64,000 nt of DNA from Plazaster borealis (Eukaryota > Echinodermata > Asteroidea > Forcipulatida > Labidiasteridae): the NCBI GenBank assembly GCA_021014325.1, contig CM037458.1, positions 20,257,063 through 20,321,062 of the forward strand. Direction: 5' to 3'. The position numbers and the translations under genes were made by a program. A model generated the notes under the pieces. It saw nothing but the letters and a program-made list of their open reading frames with translations. It was not told the DNA's origin and made no database searches. Shown here one piece after another: positions 33,315-45,552 of this stretch (position 1 is the first letter of the stretch; the number at the start of each line of letters is the position of its first letter).

Positions 33315-34705
33315 TGATTTCCGGATGCACGGATATGTGAGGAAGATTTTGATATAAATTGTGTGTCTCTAGCTTGATTAGTTCGGGAGTAATTGTCAAA
33401 CATAGCGCAGAATTTGTTTCAAACCATTATTCGGCAGGATATTTCTTGCTTGTGTAATTATACGTAGCCCCAGTTGGTGGTGGTAGTGACCCTACTTCCT
33501 GGCCGCTCGCCTAGCCCACAAAATGGTCACAGAATCGAAACTGCGATGAGAAGAGAGCCCTTGAGATGGGCTTTCCAATGGTACAAAACTTGTGCAGATC
33601 CAAAATTATTCTGAGGGTGATTTGACCTTGCTTACTTTGTATTTGTCTCTTTGACAGCTTTGTGTACAAAAATCCAATTGAACATGCTTTTGAGGAGCAT
33701 TCTGAGTATCCCCACTTTCTGGTCATTTCCAGTCTGAAGATGGCTCAAAGTGGCCATAAAACTTTGATTTTCGGATGCACGCATATGTGAGGAAGATTTT
33801 GATATAAGTTATGTGTCTCTAGCTTGCTTAGTTCAGGAGTAATTGTCAAACATAGCGCAGAATTTGTTTCAAACCATTATTCGGCAGGATATTTCTTGCA
33901 TGTGTAGTTACACGTAGCCCCAGTTGGTGGTGGTAGTGACCCTACTTCCTGGCCGCTGGCCTAGCCCACAAAATGGTCACAGAATCGAAACTACGATGAG
34001 AAGAGAGCCCTTGAGATGGGCTTTCCAATGGTACAAAACTTGTGCAGATCCAAAATTATTCTGAGGGTGATTTGACCTTGCTTACTTTGTATTTGTCTCT
34101 TTGACAGCTTTGTGTACAAAAATCCCATTGAACATGCTTTTGAGGAGCATTCTGAGTATCCCCACTTTCTGGTCATTTCCAGTCTGAAGATGGCTCAAAG
34201 TGGCCATAAAACTTTGATTTTCGGATGCACGCATATGTGAGGAAGATTTTGATATAAGTTATGTGTCTCTAGCTTGCTTAGTTCAGGAGTAATTGTCAAA
34301 CATAGCGCAGAATTTGTTTCAAACCATTATTCGGCAGGATATTTCTTGCTTGTGTAGTTACATGTAGCCCCGGTTGGTGATGGTAGTAACCTTACTTCCT
34401 GGCCGCTCACCTGGCCCACAAAATGTTCAAATAATCGAAACTAGGACGAGAATAGAGCCCTTGAGATTGGCTTTCCAATGGTACAAAACTTGTGCGCATC
34501 CAACATTATTCTGAGGGTGATTTGACCTTGCTTACTTTGTATTTGTCTCTTTGGCAGCTCTGTGTACAAAAATCCCATTGAACATGCTTTTGTGGAGCAT
34601 TCTGAGTATCCCCACTTGCTGGTCATTTCCGGTCTGAAGATGGCACAAAGTGGCCATAAAACTTTGATTTTCGGATGCACGGATATGTGAGGAAGATTTT
34701 GATAT

Positions 34706-35785
34706 TGTGTGTCTCTATCGGGTCATTCCGTGTCAATTCAACACGCTTTTGGACCTGACCGTCACGGATTGAAATGAAATTTAGTGTGATGATTGGACAA
34801 GTTGAGAAACCCCAGAACCGAAATTTTATGTCATTTGGTTAATTATTTTTGAGATATGGGTTAACGAACTTTTGACTAATTAGCATGACCTGCTATGTTT
34901 GTACATTCATATCTCCAAAAGTAAAGCACCTACAGAGATAAAATTTACATAATTTTAAAGCTCTTGATTGGCCCTTATTTGATAACACAAAATCTAAATT
35001 ATACCATATACCACAAAAAAATAACGCAAAAATATGACCTTTGACCTCGATTTGCGAAAATGCGTATTTTTCAAAATGCGTAATTTTTTATTATCGTTAG
35101 CTTAAGATTTACGCAACATTTTCAGAAAGATTTGGGATGGGCACTCCTACAGTTTTTTAGTTTTGATTATTTGAACATTGGCTAGCAAGGACAAAAACTT
35201 AAAATGTATGCATTGTACATGTACATATGTATAGTGTAATGTATACTATTGTGTACATGTACATAGTACACTGTGTGCTTGATGTACAGTATACATGTGA
35301 TTGCATTACTTGGTCCATTAACAGTGGCCATCCCCAAACCGGTCATTACCAGGCAGTGAAGACCGGGTCCTCACACTGTTATTCCCTAATGAAAGTTATG
35401 AATTATCCCTCAGTCTACGTGTTTTATTAAGGTCACTGTAAAAGGCATGGGATAAATAATTCCCAGAAAAGTTTGGGAGGACAGTTCAGAAAAGTTTGCA
35501 AAGGTTTGCATGAGGCAAAATGAGCATGTACATGTATTGTATTTGGTGCAAGATTGGCAAGCCCCCCCCCCCCCACCCAGAGTGACCCATAGAAAAATCA
35601 TTCTTGGGGCTTGCCACTCTTGCACCAATACAATACATTGTCTTTTATTTGTGCAAGTGTGGCAAGCCCCCAGGGTGACCCATAGAAAATCATGCTAATA
35701 TTAATTTTTACAAAATCTTCTTCTTTGGGGCTTGCCAACCTTGCACCAACACAATACATGCTCATTTTGCCTCATGCAACCCTTT
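34706..35785. mobile_element. 1.08-kb insert in the satellite, copy 2
   Basis: Near-identical to the insert at 32236-33314, differing by a few short indels in homopolymer and C-run tracts. The flanking monomers are also the same, so this copy arose by segmental duplication of the array rather than by independent insertion. Confidence 0.85.
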
Positions 35786-38700
35786 GATTTCCGGATGCAC
35801 GGATATGTGAGGAAGATTTTGATATAAATTGTGTGTCTCTAGCTTGATTAGTTCGGGAGTAATTGTCAAACATAGCGCAGAATTTGTTTCAAACCATTAT
35901 TCGGCAGGATATTTCTTGCTTGTGTAATTATACGTAGCCCCAGTTGGTGGTGGTAGTGACCCTACTTCCTGACCGCTCGCCTAGCCCACAAAATGGTCAC
36001 AGAATCGAAACTGCGATGAGAAGAGAGCCCTTGAGATGGGCTTTCCAATGGTACAAAACTTGTGCAGATCCAAAATTATTCTGAGGGTGATTTGACCTTG
36101 CTTACTTTGTATTTGTCTCTTTGACAGCTTTGTGTACAAAAATCCCATTGAACATGCTTTTGAGGAGCATTCTGAGTATCCCCACTTTCTGGTCATTTCC
36201 AGTCTGAAGATGGCTCAAAGTGGCCATAAAACTTTGATTTTCGGATGCACGCATATGTGAGGAAGATTTTGATATAAGTTATGTGTCTCTAGCTTGCTTA
36301 GTTCAGGAGTAATTGTCAAACATAGCGCAGAATTTGTTTCAAACCATTATTCGGCAGGATATTTCTTGCTGGTGTAATTACACGTAGCCCCAGTTGGTGG
36401 TGGTAGTGACCCTACTTCCTGGCCGCTCGCCTAGCCCACAAAATGGTCACAGATTCGAAACCAGGATGAGAAGGAGCCCTTGAGATGGGCTTTCCAATGG
36501 TACAAAACTTGTGCAAATCCAACATTATTCTGAGGGTGATTTGACCATGCTTACTTTGTATTTGTCTCTTTGACAGCTCTGTGTACAAAAATCCCATTGA
36601 ACATGTTTTTGAGGAGCATTCTGAGTATCCCCACTTACTGGTCATTTCACATCTGAACATGGCACAAAGTGGCCATAAAACTTTAATTTTCGGATGCACG
36701 GATATGTGAGGAAGATTTTGATATAAATTGTGTGTCTCTAGCATGCTTAGTTCGGGAGTAATTGTTAAACATTGCGGAGAATTTGTTTCAAACCATTATT
36801 CGGCAGGATATTTCTTGCTTGTGTAGTTACACGTAGCCCCAGTTGGTGGTGGTAGTGACCTTAAGGTGCATTCTGAGTATCCCCACTTGCTGGTCATTTC
36901 CGGTCTGAAGATGGCTTAAAGTGGCCATAAAAGTTTGATTTTCGGATGCACGCATATGTGAGGAAGATTTTGATATAAATTGTGTGCTTTTGAGGAGCAC
37001 TCTGAGTATCCCCACTTACTGGTCATTTCAGGTCTGAAGATGGCTTAAAGTGGCCATAAAACTTTGATTTTCGGATGCACGGATATGTGAGGAAGATTTT
37101 GATATAAATTGTGTGTCTCTAGCATGCTTAGTTCGTGAGTAATAGTCGAACATAGCGCAGAATTTGTTTCAAACCATTATTCGGCAGGATATTTCTTGCT
37201 TGTGTAATTACACGTAGCCCTAGTTGGTGGTGGTAGTAACCTTACTTCGTGGCCGTTCACCTGGCCCACAAAATGTTCAAATAATCGAAACTAGGACGAG
37301 AAGAGAGCCCTTGAGATGGGCTTTCCAATGGTACAAAACTTGTGCGCATCCAACATTATTCAGAGGGTGATTTGACCTTGCTTACTTTGTATTTGTCTCT
37401 TTGACAGCTCTGTGTACAAAAATCCCATTGAACATGCTTTTGAGGAGCATTCTGAGTATCCCCACTTGCTGGTCATTTCCGGTCTGAAGATGGCACAAAG
37501 TGGCCATAAAACTTTGATTTTCGGATGCACGCATATGTGAGGAAGATTTTGATATAAATTGTGTGTCTCTAGCATGCTTAGTTCGTGAGTAATAGTCGAA
37601 CATAGCGCAGAATTTGTTTCAAACCATTATTCGGCAGGATATTTCTTGCTTGTGTAATTACACGTAGCCCCGGCCAGTTGGTGGTGGTAGTGACCATACT
37701 TCCTGGCCGCTCGCATAGCCCACAAAATGGTCACAGAATCGAAACCAGGACGAGAAGAGAGCCCTTGAGATGGGCTTTCCAATGGTACAAAACTTGTGCA
37801 GGTCCAACATTATTTTGAGGGTGATTTGACTTTGCTTACTTTGTATTTGTCTCTTTGACAGCTCTGTGTACAAATATCCCATTGAACATGCTTTTGAGGA
37901 GCATTCTTAGTATCCCCACTTGCTGGTCATTTCCGGTCTGAAGATGGCTCAAAGTGGCCATAAAACTTTAATATTCGGATGCACGGATATGTGAGGAAGA
38001 TCTTAATATAAATTGTGTGTCTCTAGCATGCTTAGTTCGTGAGTAATAGTCGAACATAGCGCAGAATTTGTTTCAAACCATTATTCGGCAGGATATTTCT
38101 TGCTTGTGTAGTTACACGTAGCCCCAGTTGGTGGTGGTAGTGACCCTACTTCCTGGCCGCTCGCCTAGCCAACAAAATCGTCACAGAATCGAAACTACAA
38201 TGAGAAGAGAGCCCTTGAGATGGGCTTTCCAATGGTACAAAACTTGTACAGATCCAACATTATTCCGAGGGTGATTTGACCTTGCTTACTTTGTAATTGT
38301 CTATTTGACAGCTCTGTGTACAAAAATCCCATTGAACATGCTTTTGAGGAGCATTCTGAGTATCCCAACTTGCTGGTCATTTCCGGTCTGAAGATGGCAC
38401 AAAGTGGCCATAAAACTTTGATATTCGGATGCACGGATATGTGAGGAAGATCTTAATATAAATTGTGTGTCTCTAGCATGCTTAGTTCGTGAGTAATAGT
38501 CGAACATAGCGCAGAATTTGTTTCAAACCATTATTCGGCAGGATATTTCTTGCTTGTGTAATTACACGTAGCCCCGGCCAGTTGGTGGTGGTAGTGACCA
38601 TACTTCCTGGCCGCTCGCATAGCCCACAAAATGGTCACAGAATCGAAACCAGGACGAGAAGAGAGCCCTTGAGATGGGCTTTCCAATGGTACAAAACTTG

Positions 38701-41700
38701 TGCAGGTCCAACATTATTTTGAGGGTGATTTGACTTTGCTTACTTTGTATTTGTCTCTTTGACAGCTCTGTGTACAAATATCCCATTGAACATGCTTTTG
38801 AGGAGCATTCTTAGTATCCCCACTTGCTGGTCATTTCCGGTCTGAAGATGGCTCAAAGTGGCCATAAAACTTTGATATTCGGATGCACGGATATGTGAGG
38901 AAGATCTTAATATAAATTGTGTGTCTCTAGCATGCTTAGTTCGTGAGTAATAGTCGAACATAGCGCAGAATTTGTTTCAAACCATTATTCGGCAGGATAT
39001 TTCTTGCTTGTGTAGTTACACGTAGCCCCAGTTGGTGGTGGTAGTGACCCTACTTCCTGGCCGCTCGCCTAGCTCACAAAATGGTCACAGAATCGAAACT
39101 GCAATGAGAAGAGAGCCCTTGAGATGGGCTTTCCAATGGTACAAAACTTGTGCAAATCCAACATTATTCTGAGGGTGATTTGACCTTGCTTACTCTGTAT
39201 TTGTCTCTTTGACAGCTCTGTGTTCAAAATTCCCACTAAACATGCTTTTGAGGAGCACTCTGAGTATCCCCATTTACTGGTCATTTCAGGTCTGAAGATG
39301 GCTAAAAGTGGCCATAAAACTTTGATTTTCGGATGCACGGATATGTGAGGAAGATTTTGATATAAATTGTGTGTCTCTAGCATGCTTAGTTCGTGAGTAA
39401 TAGTCGAACATAGCGCAGAATTTGTTTCAAACCATTATTCGGCAGGATATTTCTTGCTTGTGTAATTACACGTAGCCCCGGCCAGTTGGTGGTGGTAGTG
39501 ACCCTACTTCCTGGCCGCTCGCATAGCCCACAAAATGGTCACAGAATCGAAACTACGATGAGAAGAGAGCCCTTGAGATGGGCTTTCCAATGGTACAAAA
39601 CTTGTGCAGATCCAACATTATTCTGAGAGTGATTTGACCTTGCTTACTTTGTATTTGTCTCTTTGACAGCTCTGTGTACAAAAATTCCATTGAACATGCT
39701 TTTGAGGAGCATTCTGAGTATCCCCGCTTGCTGGTCATTTCAGGTCTGAAGATGGCACAAAGTGGCCATAAAACTTTGATTTTCGAATGCACGCATATGT
39801 GAGGAAGATTTTGATATAAATTGTGTGTCTATAGCATGCTTAGTTCGGGAGTAATTGTCAAACATAGCGCAGAATTTGTTTCAAACCATTATTCGGCAGG
39901 ATATTTCTTGCTGGTGTAATTACACGTAGCCCCAGTTGGTGGTGGTAGTGACCCTACTTCCTGGCCGCTCGCCTAGCCCACAAAATGGTCACAGAATTAA
40001 ATTTAGGACGAGAAGCGAGCCCTTGAGATGGGCTTTCCAATGGTATAAAACCTGGGTGAATCCAACATTATTCTGAGGGTGATTTGACCTTGCTTACATT
40101 GTATTTGTCTCTTTGACAGCTCTTTGTACAAAAATCCCATTGAACATGCTTTTGAGGAGCATTCTGAGTATCCCCGCTTGCTGGTCATTTCCGGTCTGAA
40201 GATGGAACAAAGTGGCCATAAAACTTTGATTTCCGGATGCACGGGTATGTGAGGAAGATTTTGGTGTGTCTCTAGCATGCTTAGTTCGGGAGTAATTGTC
40301 AAACATAGCGCAGAATTTGTTTCAAATAATTATTAGGTAGGATATTTCTTGCTTGTGTAGTTACACGTAGCCCCATAGTTGGTGGTGGTAGTAACCCTAC
40401 TTCCTGGCCGCTCGCCTAGCCCACAAAATCGTCACATAATCAAAACTAGGATGAGAAGAGAGACTTTGAGATGAGCTTTCCAATGGTACAAAACTTGTGC
40501 ATATCCAACATTATTCTGAGGGTGATTTGACCTTGCTTACTTTGTATTTGTCTCTTTGACAGCTCTGTGTACAAAAATCCCGTTGAACATGCGTTTGAGG
40601 AGCATTCTGAGTATCCCCACTTGCTGGTCATTTCCGGTCTGAAGATGGCTTAAAGTGGCCATAAAACTTTGATTTTTTGATGCACGGATATGTGAGGAAG
40701 ATTATGATATAAATTGTGTGTCTCTAGCATGCTTAGTTCGTGAGTAATAGTCGAACATAGCGCAGAATTTGTTTCAAACCATTATTCGGCAGGATATTTC
40801 TTGCTTGTGTAATTACACGTAGCCCCGGCCAGTTGGTGGTGGTAGTGACCCTACTTCCTGGCCGCTCGCATAGCCCACAAAATGGTCACAGAATCGAAAC
40901 CAGGACGAGAAGAGAGCCCTTGAGATGGGCTTTCCAATGGTACAAAACTTTTGCAGATCCAACATTATTTTAAGGGTGGTTTGACCTTGCTTACTTTTGT
41001 ATTTGTCTCTTTGACAGCTCCGTGTACAAAAATCCCATTGAACATGCTTTCGAGGAGCATTCTGAGTATCCCCACTTGCTGGTCATTTCCGGTCTGAAGA
41101 TGGCTTAAAGTGGCCATAAAACTTTAATATTCGGATGCACGGATATGTGAGGAAGATTTTAATATAAATTGTGTGTCTCTAGCATGCTTAGTTCGTGAGT
41201 AATAGTCGAACATAGCGCAGAATTTGTTTAACCATTATTCGGCAGGATATTCTTGCTTGTGTAATTACACGTAGCCCCAGTTGGTGGTGGTAGTGACCCT
41301 ACTTCCTGGCCGCTCGCATAGCCCACAAAATGGTCACAGAATCGAAACTACAATGAGAAGAGAGCCCTTGAGATGGGCTTTCCAATGGTACAAAACTTGT
41401 ACAGATCCAACATTATTCTGAGAGTGATTTGACCTTGCTTACTTTGTATTTGTCTCTTTGAAAGCTCTGTGTACAAAAATCCCATTGAACATGCTTTTGA
41501 GGAGCATTCTGAGTATCCCCGCTTGCTGGTCATTTCCGGTCTGAAGATGGCACAAAGTGGCCATAAAACTTTGATTTTCGAATGCACGCATATGTGAGGA
41601 AGATTTTGATATAAATTGTGTGTCTATAGCATGCTTAGTTCGGGAGTAATTGTCAAACATAGCGCAGAATTTGTTTCAAACCATTATTCGGCAGGATATT

Positions 41701-42628
41701 TCTTGCTGGTGTAATTACACGTAGCCCCAGTTGGTGGTGGTAGTGACCCTACTTCCTGGCCGCTCGCCTAGCCCACAAAATGGTCACAGAATTAAATTTA
41801 GGACGAGAAGCGAGCCCTTGAGATGGGCTTTCCAATGGTACAAAACCTGGGTGAATCCAACATTATTCTGAGGGTGATTTGACCTTGCTTACATTGTATT
41901 TGTCTCTTTGACAGCTCTTTGTACAAAAATCCCATTGAACATGCTTTTGAGGAGCATTCTGAGTATCCCCGCTTGCTGGTCATTTCCGGTCTGAAGATGG
42001 AACAAAGTGGCCATAAAACTTTGATTTCCGGATGCACGGGTATGTGAGGAAGATTTGTGTGTGTCTCTAGCAAGCTTTGTTTGGGAGTAATTGTTAAACA
42101 TAGCGCAGAACTTGTTTCAAACCATTATTCGGCAGGATATTTCTTGCTTGTGTATTACACGTAGCCCCGTTGGTGTTGAAGGTAACCCTACTTCCTGGCC
42201 GCTCGCCTAGCCCACAAGATGGTCACAGTATCGAAACTAGGATGAGAAGAGAGCCCTTGAGATTGGTTTTCCATTGGTATAAAACTTGTGCAAATCCAAC
42301 ATTATTCTGAGGGTGATTTTGCCGTGCTTACTTTGTATTTGTCTTTTTGACAGTTCTGTGCACAAAAATCCCGTTGAACATGCTTTTGAGGAGCATTCTG
42401 AGTATCCCCACTTACTGGTCATTTCCGGTCTGAAGATGGCACGGATATGTGAGGAAGATTTTGATATAAATAATTGTGTGTCTCTGAGCATGCTTAGTTC
42501 AGGAGTTTTTGTCAAACATAGGGCAGAATTTATTTCAAACCATTATTCGGCAGGAAATTTCTTGCTTATGTTAATACGTAGGTTGGTCAAATTGGTGGTG
42601 GTAGTAACCCTAGTTCCTGACCGCTCGC

Positions 42629-42870
42629 TTTGAGCCAGTTCCTATAAACCTATGGTTTGAGCCTCCGTGTAGTCAACACTTTGTATTTACATTAACTTAA
42701 ATATTGTTATGTTTTATTTTTGTAACCGATGAAAATATTTATATTCTGTTTAAAAAAAATATATATCCGGTAAGAAATAATCCCGCGAATGTAATTAATG
42801 AAATCACCCTAAGAAAAAGTATTGACTATTGAGGCTCAAACCATGGATTTATTCATAAGAACTGGCTCAA
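42629..42870. mobile_element. MITE at the right end of the satellite
   Basis: Left TTGAGCCAGTTCCTATAAAC then TGGTTTGAGCCTC; right GAGGCTCAAACCATGGATTT and AAGAACTGGCTCAA. Satellite-like CCGCTCGC abuts the left end. Confidence 0.8.
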
Positions 42871-43025
42871 ACTGAAAGTCCTACTCCAATTCAAGTAAAC
42901 CTTGTTGCATCCTCGCAAAGAAATTTGTTTAGCCAAGTCACAATTATGATTTAGCAAAAAAAGTCATTGTGTGAGCCCTAAATCCAGCTGTTGTTGCAGT
43001 GTTTATTTCATTATTTAAAGTTCCT

Positions 43026-43397
43026 TTAAAGGCATCGTACACGTTTGGAAATTGTCAAAGACCAGTGTTCTCACTTGGTGCATCCCAACATATGCATCAA
43101 ATAACAACCTGTGAAAATTTGGGCTCAATTGGTCATCGAAGTTGCAAGAAAATGATGAAAGAAAAAACACCCTTGTTGTACAAATTTGTGTGCTTTCAGA
43201 TAGAATAATAAAACCTTCTTGCAAGAAGTTTTTATTATTTTAGTGAGAAATTACCTCTTTCTCAAAATCTACTTTACTTCAGAGGGAGTCGTTTCTCACA
43301 ATGTTTTATACTATCAACAGCTCTCTGTTGCTCGTAACCAAGTTTTTATGCTAATATATATTTTGAATAATTATCCCAACGTGTACGATGCCTTTAA
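43026..43397 (+). mobile_element. TTAAAGGC-family MITE, first of an inverted pair
   Basis: TTAAAGGCATCGTACACGTT to ACGTGTACGATGCCTTTAA. It lies 40 bases from an opposite-orientation copy. Confidence 0.85.
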
Positions 43398-43437
43398 AGT
43401 TCCCAGAAACAACCTTATCCCAATTAATATCCAATTT

Positions 43438-43815
43438 TTAAAGGTATCGTACACGTTTGGTAATGACTCAAAACAAATATTAGCATAAAAACTTACTTGG
43501 TAACAAGCAACGGAGAGCTGTTGATAGTATAAAACATTGTAGGAAACGACTCCCTCTGAAGTAACGTAGTTTTTGAGAAAGAGGTAATTTCTCACTAAAA
43601 TAATAAAAACTTCTTGCAAGAAGTTTTTATTCCTATCTGAAAGCACATAAATTTGTACAACAAGGGTGTTTGGGTTTTTTTATCATTTTCTTGCAACTTC
43701 GAAGACCAATTGAGCCCAAAACAGGCTTGTTATTTGATGCATAGGCCTATGTTGGGATACACCAAGTGAGAACACAAAAACTTTGACAATTTCCAAACGT
43801 GTTCAGTGCCTTTAA
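43438..43815 (-). mobile_element. TTAAAGGC-family MITE, second of an inverted pair
   Basis: Interior motifs appear as reverse complements of the 43026 copy (for example AAAACATTGTAGGAAACGAC). Ends TTAAAGGTATCGTACACGTT and AACGTGTTCAGTGCCTTTAA. Confidence 0.85.
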
Positions 43816-44727
43816 CCTCCGTCCCACATCCTTTCCCATTCAATCCAAAAAATCACCCCTGTGACGGTATACACACCTGACCACCACCATTATCCGGTCA
43901 GTGACCAAACTTTTCAAATCGCCTATAAAATGTCCTTAGTTTCTTCCTTAGATTATTCTCTGCTGTTCTCTTCTTAACGACAGGCGATCTGGTTTAGCCA
44001 AGTGCAACATTGTGCCTTTTGGCCCAATCCAGTCTTTTCTTCTACTTCTCTTCTGGAACTCCTTCTTTTAGAACTTCAGCCCAGGAGTATATTTAACAAA
44101 AATTCCCGATATAGCCAAACATAAAAGACTTGTAGTTCATCTATATTGTGTCTTGTCTTATGATCTCCGTTATATCGGCCAGCTCGTATGCCAACATTTT
44201 ACAGGTTATATTGTATCTGATAATTATGACTTAATACAAGTCATTGTGACTTATATGTCATCATTGTGACTTAGAAAAAGTCATAATTTTGACTTATGTC
44301 TCATAATAATTATGAATTAGCAGAAGTACCCCCGAGGGGTCCCCCGATCCCCTTGACTGCCCCCCCCCCCCACCCCAACACTCGCATCACGCACAACATG
44401 ACACAACATACCGTCCAGGTTTTGTGTGTGTTGCGTTGACGTGTTGACTTTTCAACCTCCACCAGTTTGTCTGGTTCCTAAACTCGTTTGTACATGTACA
44501 TATAGCGATCGCAGTGCTCTACAGACTAAAGTTATGGCGAATGCTTTTCTGGGATAATGCGTATGTTTTGTGTGGGAAAGCTTACGTGTGGATTTTCCGA
44601 TTCTTGGTTTGGTCATGGTTTGTTGAGCGTTTGACATGTGACACTGTTGTCGGTAAATAGTGTAGCCTGTTTGAATTTTGTTGACACATTTAAGATTATT
44701 GTTTAACTTCCTGTATACGATTTAGGA

Positions 44728-44946
44728 AAAATTTCCGGAGGCGGCTGCCACTTTCTGATACAAAATGGCGTAGGGCGATTTTTTTCATGTCGCGCAGGCC
44801 GGTTTTGGGCCCTTTTTTCACGCCTTTCCAATTTTTCCAACGGCCTATTCATACTTAGGATATTTTTCTCCACTCCTTCCGGACAGGTAAGACCCAAAAT
44901 TTTCTTAATTCGGGGGGATTAAAGTGGCAGCCGCCTCCGGAATTTT
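44728..44946. mobile_element. TIR element, TTCCGGAGGCGGCTGCCACTTT ends
   Basis: Left TTCCGGAGGCGGCTGCCACT, right AAAGTGGCAGCCGCCTCCGG. The inner right sequence CCGGACAGGTAAGACCC is paralleled at 54484. Confidence 0.8.
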
Positions 44947-45031
44947 ACCCGGTCCTTCCTCCATGGTTTATCTATCATTCAGAAGCAGAGTGGACGGGTA
45001 GATATAATTAAGAAGCACAGTCATGAGTATG

Positions 45032-45119
45032 ACTACTCCTAGAACTATGACAGGTTCGTTCCGCTATCGTCTCGGTAATGGAGACGATAGCGAACGAGCC
45101 TCATAGTTCAGGTAGGAAT
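45032..45119. mobile_element. Palindromic mini-MITE, copy 2
   Basis: ACTACTCCTAGAACTATGAC and GTTCGTTCCGCTATCGTCTC, then GAGACGATAGCGAACGAGCC and TCATAGTTCAGGTAGGA. Confidence 0.8.
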
Positions 45120-45420
45120 ATTAAGTCATGACAGTGGATGAAATTGAATGGTCAGATGAGGTTCGAATTCCTTTTCTTCTAGTCTTAACTTAGTCTTATA
45201 TACTTACTCAGTCTGCTGAGCATTGAGAAAGGACACGGTCTGAGCTACTACCATCTCCACGCTACTACCTAGGACTAGGACTCTAGGAGTAGGCTACAGT
45301 GAATCACCACATGATCTTTTGCAGACTGGCATAGTTTCTGTCATTTAAAACATCCAATGCTAATGCTATATGGAATTGAATGATTTGACATGGGTTAAAC
45401 TACAGTAATGTAACATGTAC

Positions 45421-45503
45421 ATACTCCTAGAAAGTATGAGGTTTGTTCCAGTATTGTCTCCATGGAAACGATAGCGAAACGAACCTCATAGTTCTAGGAG
45501 TAT
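45421..45503. mobile_element. Palindromic mini-MITE, copy 3
   Basis: ATACTCCTAGAAAGTATGAG to CTCATAGTTCTAGGAGTAT; TA at both edges may be the target duplication. It lies 50 bases before the first known MFSD13A acceptor. Confidence 0.8.
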
Positions 45504-45552
45504 AGTACACAGGCAATGCTGTCTTAAATTTGACTGTATTCTTTTTGTACAG

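Larger units (their letters stand above)
31401..36350. repeat. Higher-order duplication of about 2.47 kb within the satellite
   Basis: Monomers plus insert from about 31401-33880 recur at about 33881-36350. Marker variants support this: AATCGAAACTACGATGAG at 31503 and 33983, and AATCGAAACTGCGATGAG at 33533 and 36003, offsets of 2480 and 2470. Differences between the two copies are few. Confidence 0.8.
30501..42628. repeat. Satellite array, about 24 monomers of roughly 450 bases
   Basis: Each monomer carries TCGGCAGGATATTTCTTGCT, then GGTGGTGGTAGTGACCCTAC, GGGCTTTCCAATGGTACAAA, AACATGCTTTTGAGGAGCAT and TCGGATGCACGGATATGTGA. The first landmark recurs near 30501, 30951, 31401, 31851, 33431, 33881, 34331, 35901, 36351, 36801, 37181, 37641 and on to about 42549. 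The basic period is 450 bases; several later monomers carry a GGCC insertion. Truncated monomers lie near 36849-37180. Two minus-strand frames and some plus-strand frames are open in many copies, but indels vary them and I see no conserved start, so I do not call genes. The right end is degenerate and stops at a MITE. Confidence 0.95.

Noticed and set aside
30611..42515. Dozens of 60-112-codon minus-strand frames with repeated peptides such as LWPLCAIFRPEMTSK and SKRQIQSKQGQITL
   Set aside because: They are the satellite monomer read in two different frames, broken differently by indels in each copy; no splice or start logic supports a protein.
30501..42628. CRISPR-like array
   Set aside because: Repeats are 450 bases with no alternating unique spacers, in an animal genome.
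43371..43646. 91-codon ORFs with MLSDRNKNFLQEVFIIL-like peptides, also near 8916, 43219 and 59885
   Set aside because: Same peptide arises from the TTAAAGGC MITE in either orientation.
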